From Bacillus pumilus (GTDB lineage: Bacteria > Bacillota > Bacilli > Bacillales > Bacillaceae): a stretch of DNA of 64,000 nt. Positions 33,581 to 49,071 of the stretch are shown here, in pieces. Numbering within the stretch: position 1 is the stretch's first letter; every line of letters begins with the position of its first letter. The stretch spans positions 3,410,001 through 3,474,000 of the forward strand of contig NZ_LT906438.1 of NCBI RefSeq assembly GCF_900186955.1. The letters are read 5' to 3'. The notes under the pieces were generated by a model. The model was not told where the DNA came from, made no database searches, and saw nothing but the letters and a program-made list of their open reading frames with translations. The position numbers and the translations under genes are program-made.

Positions 33581-33592
33581 CTAAGGACCAGA

Positions 33593-35032
<1,440 letters not shown>

Positions 35033-35038
35033 TTATTT

Positions 35039-35923
<885 letters not shown>

Positions 35924-35993
35924 TCAGGAATCCGTGTTCATTTACGTGAAAAGAGAGAAAAAGAGAATCTTTTTCTCTCGGAAAGATTACTAA

Positions 35994-38060
<2,067 letters not shown>

Positions 38061-38064
<4 letters not shown>

Positions 38065-38582
38065 CGGCTTTCGCCTGCCTCTTTAAGATACTCTTGAATC
38101 AATTTCTCTTGTGCTTGCTCATCAAGTTCTCTTTCAATCACTTTAGATGCAATAAGTACAGATAGTGATGCAACCTGCTCGCGCAGTGCAGCCACAGCTT
38201 GTTCTTTTTCTTTCACGATTTCAGTTCTAGCAGACTCTTTCAAGCGCTCTGACTCTTGACGTGCTGCTTGAATGATCTCTTCTTTTTGTTTCTCACCAAT
38301 CTTTTTCGCATTTTCGATGAGTGTATGTGATTCTTCGCGTGCTTCTTTCAATAAGACACGTTGTTCTTCAAGAAGCTTTTCAGCTTGAACGTGCTTTTGT
38401 TCAGCACTTGAAATTTCATTTCCTATATAATCTTCACGCTGTTTCATAATCCCTAATAAAGGCTTAAGCGCAAATTTCTTTAAAAGTGCAAGCAAGATGA
38501 GCATAGCGATCAGCTGGAATATCATATCCCCGGCGTTGAAACTTAAGCCACCTGCTCCTAAAACCACTGGTAACTGAGACAT
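38061..38582 (-). CDS. atpF: ATP synthase b subunit
   Basis: A 173-residue stator subunit: one membrane helix (about residues 19-38, [20 protein letters not shown]) then a long charged coiled coil. It overlaps atpH by four bases, indicating translational coupling. Ribosome site AAGGGAG precedes ATG. Confidence 0.96.
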
Positions 38583-38702
38583 TTAGTACGGCAACTCCCT
38601 TCTTTAAATAATATGTTAAGAAACAAAACATAAAGGAATGGCGAAGTTTCGAACTAATCTGATCTTCGCCATTAAAATTCATATTAGAACGCTTCTCACA
38701 TA

Positions 38703-38930
<228 letters not shown>

Positions 38931-38963
38931 TTAAAATAACGTCCTTTTTGGACTCTCAATTTT

Positions 38964-40085
<1,122 letters not shown>

Positions 40086-40089
<4 letters not shown>

Positions 40090-40214
40090 TCATCTGACTC
40101 CCGATGAAAAATATTGTAAAAAAGGTAATAAATGGTGATGAAAACTGCGTAGAAGACGCTTATGATAAGCAGTCCTGTTCGAAAAAAATCAATCACCCAT
40201 CGGTCTAATTGCAC
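40086..40214 (-). CDS. Candidate small membrane protein at head of atp operon
   Basis: A 42-codon ORF in the atp leader, from GTG (40212-40214) to a TGA that overlaps the atpI ATG as ATGA. The product is one strongly hydrophobic segment (TGLLIISVFYAVFITIYYLF) with an N-terminal QLDRW stretch and a charged tail HRESDE. Some Bacillus atp operons have a small atpZ gene before atpI; whether this is a relative is unknown, as the sequence is too short to judge. No good ribosome site precedes the GTG, and an in-frame stop lies six codons upstream. The start is therefore uncertain. Confidence 0.45.
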
Positions 40215-40540
40215 AATCAGACTTGAAATCTAAAGATCTATGGGATGTTGCTTCATTCGCTGATACAAACCCTGATAATTAAAGGGTTCACAATGAGGAT
40301 TAGTAGAGTGCTATAGGCTATGAAAACCTTACCATAATACCCTCGTTTAGCATACAATAGCGTCTATGATGTGTCAATCCGTTGAAAGTTAAAAAACTTT
40401 TCTATAATGATAGAGCACACAAAATGTTCACAATTTCATCAAACTTTAGGAGACACGTGACATTCATTGAAAAAAACAGCTAATGTTCAGTATACATTGA
40501 TTTTTCTAAGAACGACATCAACCGTTTGTCATATATTTCA
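40215..40540 (-). other. Leader and upstream region of the atp operon
   Basis: This stretch carries the atp promoter (40349-40377) and a leader of about 130 bases containing a small AACCCT/AGGGTT hairpin near 40270-40292. Between the promoter and the upp terminator (40378-40540) I see AT-rich sequence and no gene. Confidence 0.6.
40349..40377 (-). promoter_or_regulatory. Sigma-A promoter of the atp operon
   Basis: Minus strand TTGACA (40372-40377), 17 bases, then TATGCT (40349-40354). The -35 is consensus. Upstream DNA is AT-rich, as for strong promoters. Confidence 0.85.
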
Positions 40541-40574
40541 AAAAGCCCACATGCACGTTTGCATGTGGGCTTTT
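40541..40574 (-). terminator. Terminator of upp
   Basis: AAAAGCCCACATGC pairs perfectly with GCATGTGGGCTTTT around six bases; T-run on the minus strand. Confidence 0.92.
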
Positions 40575-40585
40575 ATTAAAACATG

Positions 40586-41215
40586 TTATTTCGTTCCATA
40601 CATACGGTCACCAGCATCACCAAGACCTGGGATAATGTAGCCTTTTTCGTTCAATTTCTCATCTAATGCTGCAATGTAGATATCAACGTCAGGATGGTGC
40701 TTTTGCATTTCTTCTACACCTTCAGGAGCAGCAATCAGACACATGAAGCGAATGTTTTTCGCTCCGCGTTTTTTCAAGCTGTTCAATGCTTCGACTGCTG
40801 AACCGCCAGTTGCAAGCATTGGATCTACTACGATAAATTCACGCTCTTCCACATCAGATGGAAGCTTCACATAATATTCAACAGGCTTTAATGTTTTCGG
40901 ATCACGGTATAAACCGACATGTCCCACTTTAGCAGCTGGAATGAGTTTCAAAATCCCGTCCACCATACCAAGACCTGCTCTTAAAATTGGCACAACACCG
41001 AGTTTCTTCCCTGAGATCACGTTTGATTTCGCTACTTGTACAGGTGTTTCTACATCTACCTCTTCAAGCGGTAAGTCTCTTGTGATTTCAAATGCCATTA
41101 ATGTTGCGACTTCATCCACTAGCTCTCTAAATTCTTTTGTTCCTGTATGAACGTCACGAATATATGTAAGTTTGTGTTGAATAAGCGGGTGATCAAATAC
41201 ATAAACCTTTGCCAT
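40586..41215 (-). CDS. upp: Uracil phosphoribosyltransferase
   Basis: A 209-residue pyrimidine salvage enzyme making UMP from uracil and PRPP. The PRPP-binding motif is [16 protein letters not shown] near residues 127-142, and the uracil-binding [17 protein letters not shown] closes the protein. AAGGAGTTGTAGCA precedes ATG. It follows glyA, as in B. subtilis. Confidence 0.97.
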   Translation of the reverse strand: MAKVYVFDHPLIQHKLTYIRDVHTGTKEFRELVDEVATLMAFEITRDLPLEEVDVETPVQVAKSNVISGKKLGVVPILRAGLGMVDGILKLIPAAKVGHVGLYRDPKTLKPVEYYVKLPSDVEEREFIVVDPMLATGGSAVEALNSLKKRGAKNIRFMCLIAAPEGVEEMQKHHPDVDIYIAALDEKLNEKGYIIPGLGDAGDRMYGTK

Positions 41216-41319
41216 TGCTTGCTACAACTCCTTTTCTGTCATCTTCCGGTGAACTTTGCACACTTCCTACAATTCTACATAAAAAGACATCATCTTTCAA
41301 TATGATTCGCAAATCCTAC

Positions 41320-41358
41320 AAAAAAAAACCCACATGCCAAAAATAGGCAAATGGGTCT
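41320..41358 (-). terminator. Terminator of glyA
   Basis: ACCCA...GCC pairs with GGC...TGGGT (41328-41338 with 41346-41356), with a central mismatch; long T-run on the minus strand. Confidence 0.82.
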
Positions 41359-41363
41359 GCTTT

Positions 41364-42611
41364 TTAATAATCTAATTCGTTATATAAAGGGAAGCGGGCA
41401 GTCAGATCAGATACACGCTTTTTCGCTTCTTCTAATTTCGCTTCATCTTCATGATGTTTTAGAGCAAGCGCAATAATGGAACCGACTTCTTTCATTGCCT
41501 CTTGATCGAAACCGCGGCTTGTCACTGCTGCTGTGCCAACACGTACACCACTTGTGACAAAAGGTTTTTCTGGATCATAAGGAATCGCATTTTTGTTCAC
41601 TGTAATACCGATTTCATCAAGAACATTTTCTGCAATTTTTCCTGTGATACCAAGAGAACGCAAGTCGATGAGAACAAGATGGTTATCCGTTCCACCGGAT
41701 ACAAGCTGAATATCTTCAGATAAAAGGGTTTCAGCTAGCTGCTTTGCATTGTCAATGACGTTTTGTGCATATGTTTTGAAATCTCCGTTCAATACTTCAC
41801 CGAAAGAAACAGCTTTTGCAGAGATGACATGCATCAGTGGTCCACCTTGAATACCAGGGAAGATCGATTTGTCAATCTTTTTACCAAACTCTTCACGGCA
41901 TAGAATCATTCCGCCGCGAGGTCCACGCAATGTTTTGTGAGTCGTCGTTGTCACAAAATCTGCATAAGGAACTGGATTTGGATGAAGACCTACTGCAACA
42001 AGACCTGCAATGTGAGCCATGTCGACCATAAAGTAAGCACCGACTTCATCCGCAATCTCACGGAACTTTTTGAAATCAATTTGACGTGGGTATGCACTTG
42101 CACCCGCAACAATTAGCTTTGGCTTATGTTCACGTGCTTTTTCGAGTACATCTTGATAGTCGATATGCTGCGTTTCTTTATCAACACCATATTCTACAAA
42201 GTTGTACTGTACACCACTAAAGTTAACAGGGCTTCCGTGCGTTAAATGCCCGCCATGTGATAAGTTCATACCTAGCACTGTATCGCCATGCTCAAGAATG
42301 GTAAAGTATACGGCCATGTTCGCTTGAGCACCTGAGTGAGGCTGTACGTTCACATACTCAGCGCCAAAAATTTCTTTTGCGCGGTCACGTGCGATATCTT
42401 CTACAACGTCTACATGTTCACAACCGCCATAGTAGCGTTTACCAGGGTAGCCCTCTGCATATTTGTTTGTTAATACAGAGCCCTGCGCTTCCATGACTGC
42501 TTCGCTTACAAAGTTTTCTGATGCAATTAATTCAATTTTGTCTTGCTGGCGTTTCCGCTCTAGTTGAATTGCCTTGAATACTTGTGCGTCTTGCCCAGGT
42601 AAATGTTTCAT
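41364..42611 (-). CDS. glyA: Serine hydroxymethyltransferase
   Basis: A 415-residue PLP enzyme interconverting serine and glycine with tetrahydrofolate. The PLP lysine is in [15 protein letters not shown] near residue 225. N-terminal [10 protein letters not shown] is the SHMT signature. ATG at 42611 follows GAGAGGATTTC, giving the same length as B. subtilis GlyA; the upstream extension of 52 codons is low-quality sequence and rejected. Confidence 0.97.
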   Translation of the reverse strand: MKHLPGQDAQVFKAIQLERKRQQDKIELIASENFVSEAVMEAQGSVLTNKYAEGYPGKRYYGGCEHVDVVEDIARDRAKEIFGAEYVNVQPHSGAQANMAVYFTILEHGDTVLGMNLSHGGHLTHGSPVNFSGVQYNFVEYGVDKETQHIDYQDVLEKAREHKPKLIVAGASAYPRQIDFKKFREIADEVGAYFMVDMAHIAGLVAVGLHPNPVPYADFVTTTTHKTLRGPRGGMILCREEFGKKIDKSIFPGIQGGPLMHVISAKAVSFGEVLNGDFKTYAQNVIDNAKQLAETLLSEDIQLVSGGTDNHLVLIDLRSLGITGKIAENVLDEIGITVNKNAIPYDPEKPFVTSGVRVGTAAVTSRGFDQEAMKEVGSIIALALKHHEDEAKLEEAKKRVSDLTARFPLYNELDY

Positions 42612-42788
42612 CAGCGAAATCCTCTCCAATCTATTTCCATTCGATGTTTTCACCATCTCATTGTACACGGTTTTTGAGTGAAATGTAAAAGTTTTTTTGG
42701 AAAATCGACTTCTTTTTTTACGAAAAACCGAATATTCAAGTGGTGAAGCGCCTTCATCATTCAACATTATATTAGAAATATATCTTAG

Positions 42789-43328
42789 CTAAGATTTTGT
42801 ATAAACCGCTCGTTCTCCGCCAATCAGCTTCGGACGCGTTTTCGCAAACGTCACATGTGCATGTCCTAATTGATGACGACTAAGGCGAACAGGTACAGCG
42901 ACTCTCTTTAGATGCATCCCAATGAATGTATCACCGATATCGATCCCAGCATGCGCCTCGATGGATTCAACTAACACAGGATGTTCCATGTGCTGATACG
43001 CATGAGCCGCCATCGAACCACCCGCCTTTCGGACAGGTACTGCCGCCACAATCTCTAGATTAAGCCGGAAAGCCACTTCTTCCTCCACAACAAGAGCACG
43101 ATTCAAATGCTCACAGCACTGGAAAGCGACCTCAATGCCGGTCTCTCGTCTTAGCTGATCCAATTCTTGATAAATGGACGCAGCTATTTGCTCACTTCCT
43201 GCTGTCCCAATATGCTCACCAGCCACTTCTGATGTACTGCAGCCGATCACTAAGATTTGCCCAGCACGCAGTTCGACCATTTGATGAAACTCTTTTAACA
43301 TTTCAAGCCAATCTTGACCAATGTTCAT
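42789..43328 (-). CDS. ywlG: YwlG family protein (DUF436)
   Basis: A 179-residue member of the TIGR01440/DUF436 family. [20 protein letters not shown] near residues 25-44 and [14 protein letters not shown] near 77-90 are strongly conserved. Function unknown. It starts 12 bases after rpiB and is likely co-transcribed with it. Confidence 0.9.
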   Translation of the reverse strand: MNIGQDWLEMLKEFHQMVELRAGQILVIGCSTSEVAGEHIGTAGSEQIAASIYQELDQLRRETGIEVAFQCCEHLNRALVVEEEVAFRLNLEIVAAVPVRKAGGSMAAHAYQHMEHPVLVESIEAHAGIDIGDTFIGMHLKRVAVPVRLSRHQLGHAHVTFAKTRPKLIGGERAVYTKS

Positions 43329-43340
43329 GTTAAGCGCTCC

Positions 43341-43790
43341 TTATAGGTGCTTTTCTTCGTAATCAGCGATCTTACCAATCCGTACAGCATGTCGTCCTGC
43401 CGTAAATTCTGTTGTCAGCCAAATGTGTGCAATCTCACGTGCTAATCCAGGTCCAATGACTCGTTCTCCCATTGCAAGGACGTTTGTATCATTATGTTCT
43501 CTAGTCGCTTTCGCACTAAATGTATCATGTGCCAGCGCGCAGCGAATTCCTTTTACTTTGTTTGCTGAGATACTCATACCGATGCCTGTCCCGCAAATTA
43601 AAATGCCGCGGTCCACTTCTCCGTTTGCCACCATGTTAGCTACAGGAAAAGCATAATCTGGGTAGTCTACAGAACCTGATCCACATTCACAACCCATATC
43701 AATGTATTCAATCTTCAATTCATCCATCAGTTGTTTGATTTCTTCACGAATATTCGTTCCGCCGTGATCGGATGCAATAGCTACTTTCAT
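43341..43790 (-). CDS. rpiB: Ribose-5-phosphate isomerase B
   Basis: A 149-residue RpiB/LacAB-type sugar-phosphate isomerase (YwlF). ASDHGGTNIREEI carries the active-site Asp-His, and CGTGIGMSISANKVKGIRCAL includes the catalytic cysteine near residue 67. Interconverts ribose-5-P and ribulose-5-P. AGGAGGAA precedes ATG. Confidence 0.94.
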   Translation of the reverse strand: MKVAIASDHGGTNIREEIKQLMDELKIEYIDMGCECGSGSVDYPDYAFPVANMVANGEVDRGILICGTGIGMSISANKVKGIRCALAHDTFSAKATREHNDTNVLAMGERVIGPGLAREIAHIWLTTEFTAGRHAVRIGKIADYEEKHL

Positions 43791-43894
43791 CGGGCAATTC
43801 CTCCTAAGGTTGAGTTGATCTGTTATGCCTTACATTTATTCTTTATTTACAGTTATATTTTAACCTCTGCTTAGTCATTTGCAAACAAAAGCAG

Positions 43895-43918
43895 AAAAAC
43901 CGTTGATGCAACGGTTTT
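43895..43918 (-). terminator. Terminator of ywlE
   Basis: AAAACCGTTG and CAACGGTTTT form a perfect 10-base-pair stem around ATG-containing loop, with T-run on the minus strand. Confidence 0.8.
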
Positions 43919-43942
43919 ACAGGTTGTCCATTACGAGGACGT

Positions 43943-44389
43943 CTAATCCTTTTTCAATTTCTCAGCCAGCTGCTGGAGCAATGCTTCAAGTTCATCACGT
44001 GTTTCCTGATAAACAGACAGGCTTCCTCCAAATGGATCGGAAACATCGCTTTCTGTCCCTGTCGCGAATTCCTTTAGAGTGAAGATCTTGTCTTTTGCAT
44101 GTGCATATTGCTCCACAATCAACTGTTTATGCTGCATGGTCATGGTGAAGACGTAATCAGCTTCTCGCAGAAGATCCTCTGTCAGTTTTGCTGAAGAGTG
44201 ATTCAGTGGAATGCTTTTCTCAAATAGTGCTTCGACCGCTTGAGGAGAAGCCTTCCCAGCATCTGAGGCAAAAATGCCCGCTGATTTAACAGTGACCTCT
44301 AAACCTTTCTCTTGTGCAATTGAAGCAAAAAGGGCTTGAGCCATCGGACTTCTGCATGTATTTCCCGTACAAACAAATAAGATTTTCAT
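43943..44389 (-). CDS. ywlE: Protein arginine phosphatase YwlE
   Basis: A 148-residue low-molecular-weight phosphatase that removes phosphate from arginine, opposing McsB. The P-loop is VCTGNTCRSPMA (about residues 6-17); the Thr in CTGNTCRS is the residue known to set specificity for phosphoarginine. The general acid is in DPFGGS. ATG at 44389 follows AGGGCG; the longer ORF start is rejected. Confidence 0.95.
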   Translation of the reverse strand: MKILFVCTGNTCRSPMAQALFASIAQEKGLEVTVKSAGIFASDAGKASPQAVEALFEKSIPLNHSSAKLTEDLLREADYVFTMTMQHKQLIVEQYAHAKDKIFTLKEFATGTESDVSDPFGGSLSVYQETRDELEALLQQLAEKLKKD

Positions 44390-44452
44390 CTTTCGCCCTC
44401 CTTTTCTTCTATTATATAGCATTTCATTCTACATGTTATGTAAGGAGACTGA

Positions 44453-45007
44453 CTAGAGCGGAAATAATAATTTGATACCAAAGGCTAGTAAAATGATTCC
44501 GCCAAGCGCTCCGCTATATGATCCCACCCATGAACGGACCTGTTTACCGAGTAATAATCCAAGCCATGTGAGGATCATACTAAAAAAACCAAACAATAAA
44601 ATGGTCATCCATACGTGAGAACCGTAAATTCCGAGACTTAAACCAACGGAAAAACTATCTAAGCTGACACTTGTTGCAAAAAGAACAAGACCAGCGCCAA
44701 CAGGTGCGATAAATGGTTTATCTTCTTTCCGAATAGACGCAATGATCATTTGCAGCCCGAGCACCAAAAGCAGCGCCCCGCCGATATAGGTGGCAAGGAG
44801 ACCGAGCCAGCCTGATAGGAGCTGACCTGTTAGCATACCAAAAAGCGGCATAAACATATGAAATATCCCAATGACAAGTCCAATATAAATGATCTGGCAA
44901 AACCTCAGTTGAATCATTCCCATGCCAAGTCCAACCGAAAAAGCATCCATACCCAGTGCAAAAGCCATGATGCTGAGCGTCAGCAATTCGCCAGCTAGTT
45001 CGTACAT
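44453..45007 (-). CDS. mntP: Manganese efflux pump MntP (YwlD)
   Basis: A 184-residue membrane protein with six hydrophobic segments. The conserved acidic residues lie in [13 protein letters not shown] and [13 protein letters not shown], the two repeats of the MntP fold. It exports manganese. ATG at 45007 follows AAGGGGG. I see no yybP-ykoY-type riboswitch in the 60 bases upstream; ywlC ends there. Confidence 0.92.
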   Translation of the reverse strand: MYELAGELLTLSIMAFALGMDAFSVGLGMGMIQLRFCQIIYIGLVIGIFHMFMPLFGMLTGQLLSGWLGLLATYIGGALLLVLGLQMIIASIRKEDKPFIAPVGAGLVLFATSVSLDSFSVGLSLGIYGSHVWMTILLFGFFSMILTWLGLLLGKQVRSWVGSYSGALGGIILLAFGIKLLFPL

Positions 45008-45067
45008 GTAAATCCCCCTTGGACACGCATTCTCCTTTAACCTATGTTTGTCCAAGAAGGGTTAGAA

Positions 45068-46123
45068 CTATTTGAATGAAGAGAGAGTGCGCCCTCCTGC
45101 CGCTTTTTGCAGACGGTTCATAATTGCTGAACCAACCCCCTGCTCTGAAAAGGCTTCTGAAATAATGACATCTACATCTGTCTCATCAAATTGTCTTAGT
45201 ACACGATATAAGTTTGCCGCTATCGTTTCAGGTTTTTCTCTCCACCCACAGCTGAAAACAACATCTGCCGCAAACAACGATTTCTTTTCTTCTGTTGTCA
45301 GCACGCCAACTTTGAAACCTTCCGCCTGGTATGTTTGAATGTGACGCTGCATCTCTTCATCACTTCCAAAAAAGAGATACATCTTAGCTTCAGGGGCGTA
45401 GTGTGTGTATTTCATCCCTGGCGATACAGGCGCTTCGTCCTTTTTTGTCAGCCCTGGGTCAATACTAACCGTTCCTACTACCTCTTCTAAAGCTTCTTTT
45501 GTAATCCCGCCCGGCCTTAGGATGACTGGAATCTCGTCGACACAGGATACAACCGTTGACTCAACGCCAATACCAGTTGAACCACCATCGACAATTCCAG
45601 CGATTCTTCCATCGAGATCACTCGCTACATGGTCAGCTTGTGTTGGTGATGGTTTGCCTGAACGGTTGGCACTTGGTGCGGCAATCGGCAGGCCAGCCGT
45701 TCGGATGAGCTCAAGCGCAATCGGATGGTCAGGCATTCTCACACCGACCGTGGATAAACCTGCCGTGACCTGCTTTGATAAAGTGCCCGGCTTACACGGA
45801 AGAACAATGGTTAATGCACCCGGCCAAAAGGCATCCATCAACGCCTTTGCTTTTTCGCTTTCTATTTGCGCAAATTCATGAAGCTGCTCAATTTCCGCAA
45901 TGTGGACAATCAATGGATTATCACTTGGACGCCCTTTCGCTTCATATATTTTCATGACAGCTTCTGTCTCTTTCGCATTAGCCCCTAGTCCATACACCGT
46001 CTCTGTCGGAAAAGCGACCACTTCGTTTTGCTGCAATAACAACGCTGCCTGTTCAATTTGTGGATAGTATGTGGATAAATTCTTTTCTAAATCCACAGAC
46101 CACCTTCTTGTATTTAACATCAT
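45068..46123 (-). CDS. ywlC: L-threonylcarbamoyladenylate synthase (Sua5/YrdC, YwlC)
   Basis: A 351-residue two-domain Sua5 enzyme that makes threonylcarbamoyl-AMP for tRNA t6A. The YrdC domain includes VVAFPTETVYGLGANAK near residues 34-50 and SANRSGKPSPTQADHV. The C-terminal Sua5 domain starts after PGMKYTHYAPEA. Two adjacent ATG codons follow AAAGGAG. A cluster of DnaA-box-like sequences spans its 5' end and upstream region, where DnaA control is reported in B. subtilis as I recall. Confidence 0.94.
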   Translation of the reverse strand: MMLNTRRWSVDLEKNLSTYYPQIEQAALLLQQNEVVAFPTETVYGLGANAKETEAVMKIYEAKGRPSDNPLIVHIAEIEQLHEFAQIESEKAKALMDAFWPGALTIVLPCKPGTLSKQVTAGLSTVGVRMPDHPIALELIRTAGLPIAAPSANRSGKPSPTQADHVASDLDGRIAGIVDGGSTGIGVESTVVSCVDEIPVILRPGGITKEALEEVVGTVSIDPGLTKKDEAPVSPGMKYTHYAPEAKMYLFFGSDEEMQRHIQTYQAEGFKVGVLTTEEKKSLFAADVVFSCGWREKPETIAANLYRVLRQFDETDVDVIISEAFSEQGVGSAIMNRLQKAAGGRTLSSFK

Positions 46124-46265
46124 ACAAACTCCTTTTAAAAAAGATAAAACTGTTGATATATCTCAATTATCCTTTTGAAAGTATAAAAGATGATGATCAA
46201 TAAAACAAGCGTTGTCCACAATTTGTGGATAACGCTTGTTTAACGGTGGATAAGTATGTGTATAA
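46059..46265. promoter_or_regulatory. Cluster of DnaA-box-like sequences around ywlC start
   Basis: Two perfect boxes TGTGGATAA lie at 46070-46078 and 46224-46232. Near matches lie at 46059-46067 (TGTGGATAG), 46212-46220 (TTGTCCACA, opposite orientation), 46245-46253 (GGTGGATAA) and 46257-46265 (TGTGTATAA). Four lie in the intergenic region and two within the first codons of ywlC. Confidence 0.75.
46202..46243 (-). terminator. Hairpin with embedded DnaA boxes after ywlB
   Basis: AAACAAGCGTT and AACGCTTGTTT enclose TCCACA and TGTGGA, making a near-perfect stem of about 17 pairs around AATT. TTTTATT follows on the minus strand. It probably terminates ywlB and also presents inverted DnaA boxes. 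Confidence 0.7.
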
Positions 46266-46281
46266 GTTCAATATATTGTGA

Positions 46282-46725
46282 TTAACTGGCTTTTTTTTGA
46301 AGAACCACTGCCTGTTCTTTCGCTAAGATCTCTTTTGCATGTGCAGATACCCACATGCTTTCTGGAATATCCTCTAAAGCCGTGAAGCCCATCAATGCCA
46401 AAAAGTCATGTGAGGAGGAGTGGTTGGCGACGACATAAAACGTATCCACACCTATTTTCCCTCCGAGCGTTTGAACACTTTGGAACAAAGATACGATGTG
46501 TCCCTGACCTAGTTTATCTGATATGACAAGAGACCGCAGCAGGCCCTCTTGTTCACTAAGCTGTTCAAGACCTAAACACCCTGCCAGCTGACCTTCTGCA
46601 TCTTCCATGACAACAAATGTCGTACGCTCTGCAAGCGTGACGCCGCCTTTCGCTTGTCCTTTTTCAAGAAAAGCATTGATCGCTGGGGCATCTTCTTCTG
46701 TGGCTATTCTTAATTGATAAAACAT
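46282..46725 (-). CDS. ywlB: GNAT-like acetyltransferase YwlB
   Basis: A 147-residue GNAT-fold protein. LRSLVISDKLGQGHIVSLFQ near residues 64-83 corresponds to the acetyl-CoA loop, though the glycine pattern is weaker than in classical members. HDFLALMGFTALEDIP is the typical GNAT C-terminal strand. Substrate unknown. It lies between spoIIR and ywlC as in B. subtilis, where ywlA also occurs; no ywlA is present here. Confidence 0.85.
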   Translation of the reverse strand: MFYQLRIATEEDAPAINAFLEKGQAKGGVTLAERTTFVVMEDAEGQLAGCLGLEQLSEQEGLLRSLVISDKLGQGHIVSLFQSVQTLGGKIGVDTFYVVANHSSSHDFLALMGFTALEDIPESMWVSAHAKEILAKEQAVVLQKKAS

Positions 46726-46788
46726 GCTTTCACCTCTTTTTGATCTCTTACTTCAACTCTATGAGGCAAAAACAGATTTATACCTTTT

Positions 46789-47445
46789 TTAGGAGAAAAG
46801 ACTAGAGACCCATTCGAATAAAAAGAATTTCACTTCACCCGTCTCTTCTTTCTCTTCTTTGACCACTTCATTCACAGACTCATCTGTTTGCTGTGCTGTC
46901 ACTTCGTTATCCTCATCCCCCTCTGGCGATGCGATAGCTTCTCCATTTGAAAAATCGATAAAGCAGAGCGGCGGGAATAACACACACCACCAATTGGCTC
47001 CATCCCCTTCTCCAAGCGTAATTAAAATGGCTTCATATTTCCCAGCAGGATAAACGAAATTTCCATAAAGCTTTGTTGGAAATGAGGCTTTTTGGAAGCT
47101 GACTGATACGGATTGATCAATGTGCTGCTCCTTCAATTTCGCTTTGGCAATACGATTGATTTCTGGAAGCTTGGACCGAATCACACGTCTTGCTTCTTCA
47201 ATGGATGTAAGGTCTTTGACCCATTCTGTCATATTAGCATTGACTTCGTCTCGAATGCTTCTTTTCACATCCTGATCTGCTGAACGATCACTATTTGCTA
47301 AAATGCGTAATCGAATGGCTTCGTCTGGTATCACAACAGGCTGATTTGCAGAAGCAGCCGCTGTCTCCTCTCTGCCAAGGTTTGCAAAAGCACCGCATAA
47401 TAATAGAAACATATAAAGACAAATCATCATTTTACTTTTAAGCAT
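46789..47445 (-). CDS. spoIIR: Forespore signalling protein SpoIIR
   Basis: A 218-residue secreted protein made in the forespore that triggers SpoIIGA to process pro-sigma-E in the mother cell. A signal sequence covers about residues 1-30. IPDEAIRLRILANSDRSADQ and WWCVLFPPLCFID are SpoIIR signatures, the latter with paired cysteines. A sigma-F promoter lies upstream. The acidic tail (EGDEDNEVTAQQ) is variable among species. Confidence 0.94.
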   Translation of the reverse strand: MLKSKMMICLYMFLLLCGAFANLGREETAAASANQPVVIPDEAIRLRILANSDRSADQDVKRSIRDEVNANMTEWVKDLTSIEEARRVIRSKLPEINRIAKAKLKEQHIDQSVSVSFQKASFPTKLYGNFVYPAGKYEAILITLGEGDGANWWCVLFPPLCFIDFSNGEAIASPEGDEDNEVTAQQTDESVNEVVKEEKEETGEVKFFLFEWVSSLFS

Positions 47446-47480
47446 GATGTGTTCCCCCCACTTTTTCTCTTCGCTACAAA

Positions 47481-47510
47481 CATTGTGTCCAGGAAACCCA
47501 TCTCATAAAC
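47481..47510 (-). promoter_or_regulatory. Sigma-F promoter of spoIIR
   Basis: Minus strand GTTTA (47506-47510), 15 bases, then GGACACAATG (47481-47490). The -10 is a perfect match to GGNNANAHTR; the -35 has one mismatch. Sigma-F control is established for spoIIR. Confidence 0.82.
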
Positions 47511-47547
47511 AGGAAAAATGATTTTTTTAATAGATTATGAGTCAAAT

Positions 47548-47577
47548 GAAAAAAAACCGCTCCATTAAGAACGGCTT
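47548..47577 (-). terminator. Terminator of the lipoprotein gene
   Basis: CCGTTC and GAGCGG arms with one G-T pair, followed on the minus strand by a long T-run. It overlaps the final codons of the gene. Confidence 0.65.
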
Positions 47578-48062
47578 TGGAGTGAGGATTGGTAATCGGA
47601 AGGGTACAGTCTTCCATCCCAATCTCGGCTGATTTTTAACCCTGCATCTGTTTTGATGACAGTCATTGCTCCTTTTTTCTTGATTTCTTTTTTGACTTTT
47701 CCGTTCTGATTAATAAATTGAATCATCATTTCATAGTTAAATTCAATTCTGTCATCGCTTTCATCTGAAGGCGTAAACGTAATTTTCTTCAGCTTAATTT
47801 GACAATCTTGATCCTTTGCTGCTTCTAACACGCTCGGGAACATGCTGTCTTGTGTATATTCTTGATATTCATGCTCGGTTAAATAAGACTTCAGCTTCTC
47901 CTTCATGTCAGTTAGGTCATCTGTTCGATTCACTGTGTATTGTGCTTTTTTATAGCTTTCTCCAAATGCTGCTGCTTCTTTTTTAAAGCTCGGTTTGCCA
48001 CAAGCACTCACAATCAATAGTACACTGACGATGACCAACACCATCGCATACCTTCTGTTCAC
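47565..48062 (-). CDS. Small lipoprotein, possible YwkF counterpart
   Basis: A 165-residue lipoprotein. The signal peptide ends in a lipobox, LIVSAC, near residue 21. The rest is charged and folds probably as a small alpha/beta domain, with FNYEMMIQFINQNGKVKKEI readable as beta strands. I do not recognise a function. It occupies the place of ywkF between prmC and spoIIR in B. subtilis; orthology was not verified. Confidence 0.75.
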   Translation of the reverse strand: MNRRYAMVLVIVSVLLIVSACGKPSFKKEAAAFGESYKKAQYTVNRTDDLTDMKEKLKSYLTEHEYQEYTQDSMFPSVLEAAKDQDCQIKLKKITFTPSDESDDRIEFNYEMMIQFINQNGKVKKEIKKKGAMTVIKTDAGLKISRDWDGRLYPSDYQSSLQSRS

Positions 48063-48186
48063 ACCATTCGCTCCTTCAAAACAAATTTATGTAAAAAAAT
48101 CATGATCAGAATGTTCATTCTTCTATATATACGTTTCTCTTTTACCATAAGTTTCATCTTTACATAATAAAATAGTCCGACTTTAT

Positions 48187-49071
48187 TCAGCCGGACTTTC
48201 CGTTTTGAATGTGTGCGCAAACAGCTCGGTCTTTACCGTTAATATCCTTGACGATGCGGACATCTGCCGCGGGAAATGACTGCAAGAGAAGTGCTTTTAC
48301 ATCTTGCCCTTGCGTATGTCCAATTTCAAAGACAACGACCGCCTGCTTATGAAGTACATGGTGAAGATCACGAATGAGACGCTTATAAAACCACAGACCA
48401 TCACGTCCATCTGTCAACGCATTTACTGGCTCATGCTTCGTAACCACCTCTGACAAGCTGTCCATTTCTTCTGCCGAAATATAAGGTGGATTGGAAATAA
48501 ACAGATCCACTTTGATGCCCTGATCCTTGATAGGTTCGAGTAAGTCCCCTTGTAAAAAATGGACGTCTGCACCTAGCGCTTGCTGATTCCGCTTTGCTAC
48601 CGCAAGTGCTTCATGTGAAATATCCGTTGCTGTGACAGATAGTGTTTCTTTTTCAAGAGCGAGCGTAATCGCAATTGCCCCGCTTCCGGTGCCAACGTCT
48701 ACTGCTTGAAGCGGCTGATCGTGCGGGAAGATGTCACTCATCAAATTCAGTGCCGCCAAAACGACCTCTTCCGTTTCAGGGCGAGGAATGAGAACATGTT
48801 TGTTCACCTCGAAGGGACGGCCGTAAAAAAATTCAATACCTGTTAGATGCTGAACAGGCACGCCTTTCTTGTGCTGCTTGACAAACTCGCTGAATAACCG
48901 ATCTTGCTCCTCTGGCAGCTGATCATGAAAACGTGCAAGAAGTTCACTTCTGCTTAAGTCCAGTACATGCATCAAAAGGAGCTCTGCTGCGTTTTGGTCT
49001 CTACCGGCTTCCGTTAACAAAGAAGAAGCCCATTTAAGGGCTTCAAAGTTGGTACGCTGATTATTTTGCAT
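48187..49071 (-). CDS. prmC: Release factor glutamine methyltransferase PrmC
   Basis: A 294-residue SAM enzyme that methylates the GGQ glutamine of release factors. The SAM motif is [16 protein letters not shown] (about residues 119-134) and the catalytic motif is FISNPPYIS. An N-terminal helical domain binds the release factor. It overlaps the end of prfA by 11 bases, so the enzyme is co-translated with its substrate. Confidence 0.96.
   Translation of the reverse strand: MQNNQRTNFEALKWASSLLTEAGRDQNAAELLLMHVLDLSRSELLARFHDQLPEEQDRLFSEFVKQHKKGVPVQHLTGIEFFYGRPFEVNKHVLIPRPETEEVVLAALNLMSDIFPHDQPLQAVDVGTGSGAIAITLALEKETLSVTATDISHEALAVAKRNQQALGADVHFLQGDLLEPIKDQGIKVDLFISNPPYISAEEMDSLSEVVTKHEPVNALTDGRDGLWFYKRLIRDLHHVLHKQAVVVFEIGHTQGQDVKALLLQSFPAADVRIVKDINGKDRAVCAHIQNGKSG

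Noticed and set aside
42612..42767. 52-codon N-terminal extension of glyA
   Set aside because: The internal ATG has a ribosome site and gives the family length; the extension is low-complexity leader.
43879..44082. 67-codon plus-strand ORF over ywlE
   Set aside because: Shadow of ywlE and of its terminator; no ribosome site.
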